Shown in pieces: positions 5,805 to 6,813 of a stretch of 6,813 nucleotides of DNA. Source of the DNA: an uncultured Massilia sp. (GTDB lineage Bacteria; Pseudomonadota; Gammaproteobacteria; Burkholderiales; Burkholderiaceae). The position numbers and the translations under genes were made by a program. Each line of letters opens with the position of its first letter. Positions within the stretch are counted from its first letter, which is position 1. The notes under the pieces were generated by a model. That model was not told where the DNA came from, did not search any database, and saw only the letters and a program-made list of their open reading frames with translations. The stretch spans positions 1 to 6,813 of the forward strand of contig CAMPHU010000235.1 of the NCBI GenBank assembly GCA_946886065.1. The letters are read 5' to 3'.

Positions 5805-5855
5805 ATGAACCTCATCGAATTTATTGCTTTAATGCAGGAAAAGGAGCGGCCATGA
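5805..5855 (+). CDS. Short leader ORF coupled to the second four-helix gene (16 codons)
   Basis: An ATG at 5805 opens a 16-codon frame ([16 protein letters not shown]) whose TGA overlaps the ATG of the membrane-protein gene as ATGA (5852-5855). The ribosome-binding site of the main gene lies inside this frame, so translation of one could affect the other. No Shine-Dalgarno sequence precedes the ATG at 5805, so expression is uncertain. The first seven bases, ATGAACC, also occur at 1526 ahead of the paralogue. Confidence 0.25.
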   Translation: MNLIEFIALMQEKERP

Positions 5856-6256
5856 TTTTCGTGCGCCTGCTGTGCATGCTCGCAGGGATCATGATCCTGG
5901 TGGCGCCGCCCGTCGTGCTCTACCCGAACGGCGGCGCGACGCCGGATGCGGTCAAGGCGGCCGGCATCCTGGCCGGCCTGGTGCTGGCCTCGTCCGGCTT
6001 CTTCCTGATCGGGATGGCCGGCCACCGCATACGCCGCTCGCCCGCGCTGCGCTCGCTGGCGGGCGTGCTGCTGGCCGCGCCGCTGCTGGGCAGCCTGGGC
6101 ATGATGTGGCGCGGCGGCGCGCCGACGATGCTATGGATGTGCAGCCTGATGCTGAGCCTGACGGTCGTGCTGTATGCGACTTTCGTGGTGCCGGTGGTGA
6201 GCGCGCAAGGCCACCGCCGCATGCGCGAGCGCGAGGCCTGCGAGCCGCACTTTTAA
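5852..6256 (+). CDS. Four-helix membrane protein of unknown function (copy 2)
   Basis: This 134-residue protein starts at the ATG at 5852, with a strong AGGAG ribosome-binding site (5842-5846) five bases upstream. Four hydrophobic helices lie at about residues 3-24, 35-56, 68-86 and 91-117, followed by a charged tail ([15 protein letters not shown]). It is a paralogue of the protein at 1580-2020. The two align without gaps over about 115 residues, best at [24 protein letters not shown] (45-68). The GHRxxRSPxLRS loop between helices 2 and 3 would be positively charged and probably cytoplasmic. I recognise no family. The gene is divergent from the hydrolase operon, sharing its control region, and its stop interlocks with that of convergent ruvB in TTAA. 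A shared role with the two-component module is possible but not shown. Confidence 0.8.
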   Translation: MIFVRLLCMLAGIMILVAPPVVLYPNGGATPDAVKAAGILAGLVLASSGFFLIGMAGHRIRRSPALRSLAGVLLAAPLLGSLGMMWRGGAPTMLWMCSLMLSLTVVLYATFVVPVVSAQGHRRMREREACEPHF

Positions 6257-6813
6257 GCCAGGGGCAGATTGTCCCAGAGGTCGCCCGTCGGGCTGATGCG
6301 CGGCGCGGTGACGCCGAAGTGCTGGTAGGCCAGCGGCGTGGCGATGCGCCCGCGCGGGGTGCGCTGCAGGTAGCCCTGCTGGATCAGGTAGGGTTCCAGC
6401 ACGTCCTCGATGGTGTCGGCCGCCTCGCCGATCGCCGCCGCCAGGTTGCCGATACCCACCGGGCCGCCGGCGAACTTGAACAGCACCGCTTCCAATAGCT
6501 TGCGGTCCATCACGTCGAAGCCGACGGTATCGACGTCGAGCATCTTCAGGGCGCGGTCGGCCATGTCCTTGGTGATCTCGCCGTTGCCCTTCACTTCCGC
6601 ATAGTCGCGCACGCGGCGCAGCAGGCGGTTGGCGATACGCGGCGTGCCGCGGGCGCGCTTGGCCACTTCGCGCGCGCCCTCCTCGTTGATCGGCGCTTCC
6701 AGCAGCGCGGCGCTGCGCGCCACGATCTTGGTCAGCTCGTCGACGTTATAGAACTCCAGGCGCGCCACGATGCCGAAGCGGTCGCGCAGCGGATTGGTCA
6801 GCATGCCGGCGCG
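6253..6813 (-). CDS. ruvB: Holliday junction branch migration helicase RuvB (C-terminal part, cut by window edge)
   Basis: The frame is open to the right edge, so only about the last 186 residues are present. RuvB is the hexameric AAA+ motor that, with RuvA, drives branch migration of Holliday junctions for resolution by RuvC. The visible part begins [22 protein letters not shown], the well-known conserved stretch. The first Arg, from the edge codon 6811-6813, corresponds to the arginine finger of the GATTRAG motif. It continues through the small AAA+ domain with sensor-2 arginine ([21 protein letters not shown]) and the C-terminal winged-helix domain ([25 protein letters not shown], then [27 protein letters not shown] and AYQHFG). 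The Walker motifs lie outside the window. The ATG at 6804 is internal and is not the start. The TAA stop (6255-6253) overlaps that of the convergent membrane-protein gene. Confidence 0.97.
   Translation of the reverse strand, partial: RAGMLTNPLRDRFGIVARLEFYNVDELTKIVARSAALLEAPINEEGAREVAKRARGTPRIANRLLRRVRDYAEVKGNGEITKDMADRALKMLDVDTVGFDVMDRKLLEAVLFKFAGGPVGIGNLAAAIGEAADTIEDVLEPYLIQQGYLQRTPRGRIATPLAYQHFGVTAPRISPTGDLWDNLPLA

Larger units (their letters stand above)
5547..5851. promoter_or_regulatory. Divergent, AT-richer intergenic control region
   Basis: These 305 bases separate the leftward hydrolase-kinase-regulator operon from the rightward second four-helix gene. No long gene fits. The centre (about 5660-5750) is clearly richer in A and T than the flanks, as expected for promoters. 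It contains short perfect palindromes: AAGCGCTT (5606-5613), CATCGATG (5616-5623), the 14-bp one at 5628-5641 and TTCATGAA (5662-5669). Promoter-like sites for both directions and a short leader ORF are listed separately. Confidence 0.65.

Noticed and set aside
6253..6804. RuvB fragment starting at the ATG at 6804
   Set aside because: The frame stays open to the window edge and the codons upstream encode the conserved RAG of RuvB, so this ATG is internal and the gene is simply cut by the window.
1..6813. CRISPR array, tRNA or rRNA gene, or insertion sequence
   Set aside because: I saw no spaced direct repeats, no tRNA-like cloverleaf with a TTCGA-type arm, no rRNA signature and no transposase.

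Overview
The window is high-GC DNA with tightly packed, convergent and overlapping genes. The protein families (a ruvB with a typical proteobacterial C-terminus, an EmrE-type SMR exporter, a DUF2147 periplasmic protein) and the codon bias suggest a betaproteobacterium. I would guess Oxalobacteraceae (Massilia-like). That placement is inference from family resemblance, not from a database search.

Layout. Positions 1-157 hold no gene I recognise. Next come three rightward genes: a 65-residue conserved-looking small protein (158-355), a secreted DUF2147 protein (462-908) and an EmrE-like small multidrug resistance exporter (1100-1441). Between the last two lies a nested palindromic, REPIN-like repeat (941-1068). 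A rightward four-helix membrane protein of unknown function (1580-2020, or from 1526) then runs into the end of a leftward operon. In transcription order that operon is a secreted amidohydrolase fused to a C-terminal CIA30-like domain (5546-3720), a DesK-type membrane histidine kinase (3695-2589) and a NarL/DesR-type response regulator (2592-1987). The spacing is tight: 24 bases, then a 4-base overlap that uses a TTG start. Upstream of the operon is a 305-base AT-richer divergent intergenic region with a 14-bp perfect palindrome, a good candidate operator. On its other side is a second rightward four-helix membrane protein (5852-6256), a clear paralogue of the one at 1580-2020. Its stop codon interlocks with that of leftward ruvB, whose C-terminal part fills the right end (6253-6813, cut by the window edge).

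How the parts may work together. The kinase and regulator form a complete two-component pair, with phospho-acceptor His188 and receiver Asp54. They are co-transcribed with an exported, probably metal-dependent hydrolase that keeps every expected metal ligand. Two paralogous small membrane proteins bracket this operon, which suggests an ancestral duplication around the module and a possible shared envelope-related role. The most unusual points are this bracketed module, the hydrolase-CIA30 fusion inside a DesK/DesR-like operon, the palindromic operator candidate, the leader ORF coupled to the second membrane-protein gene, and the cruciform-capable repeat before the SMR gene.
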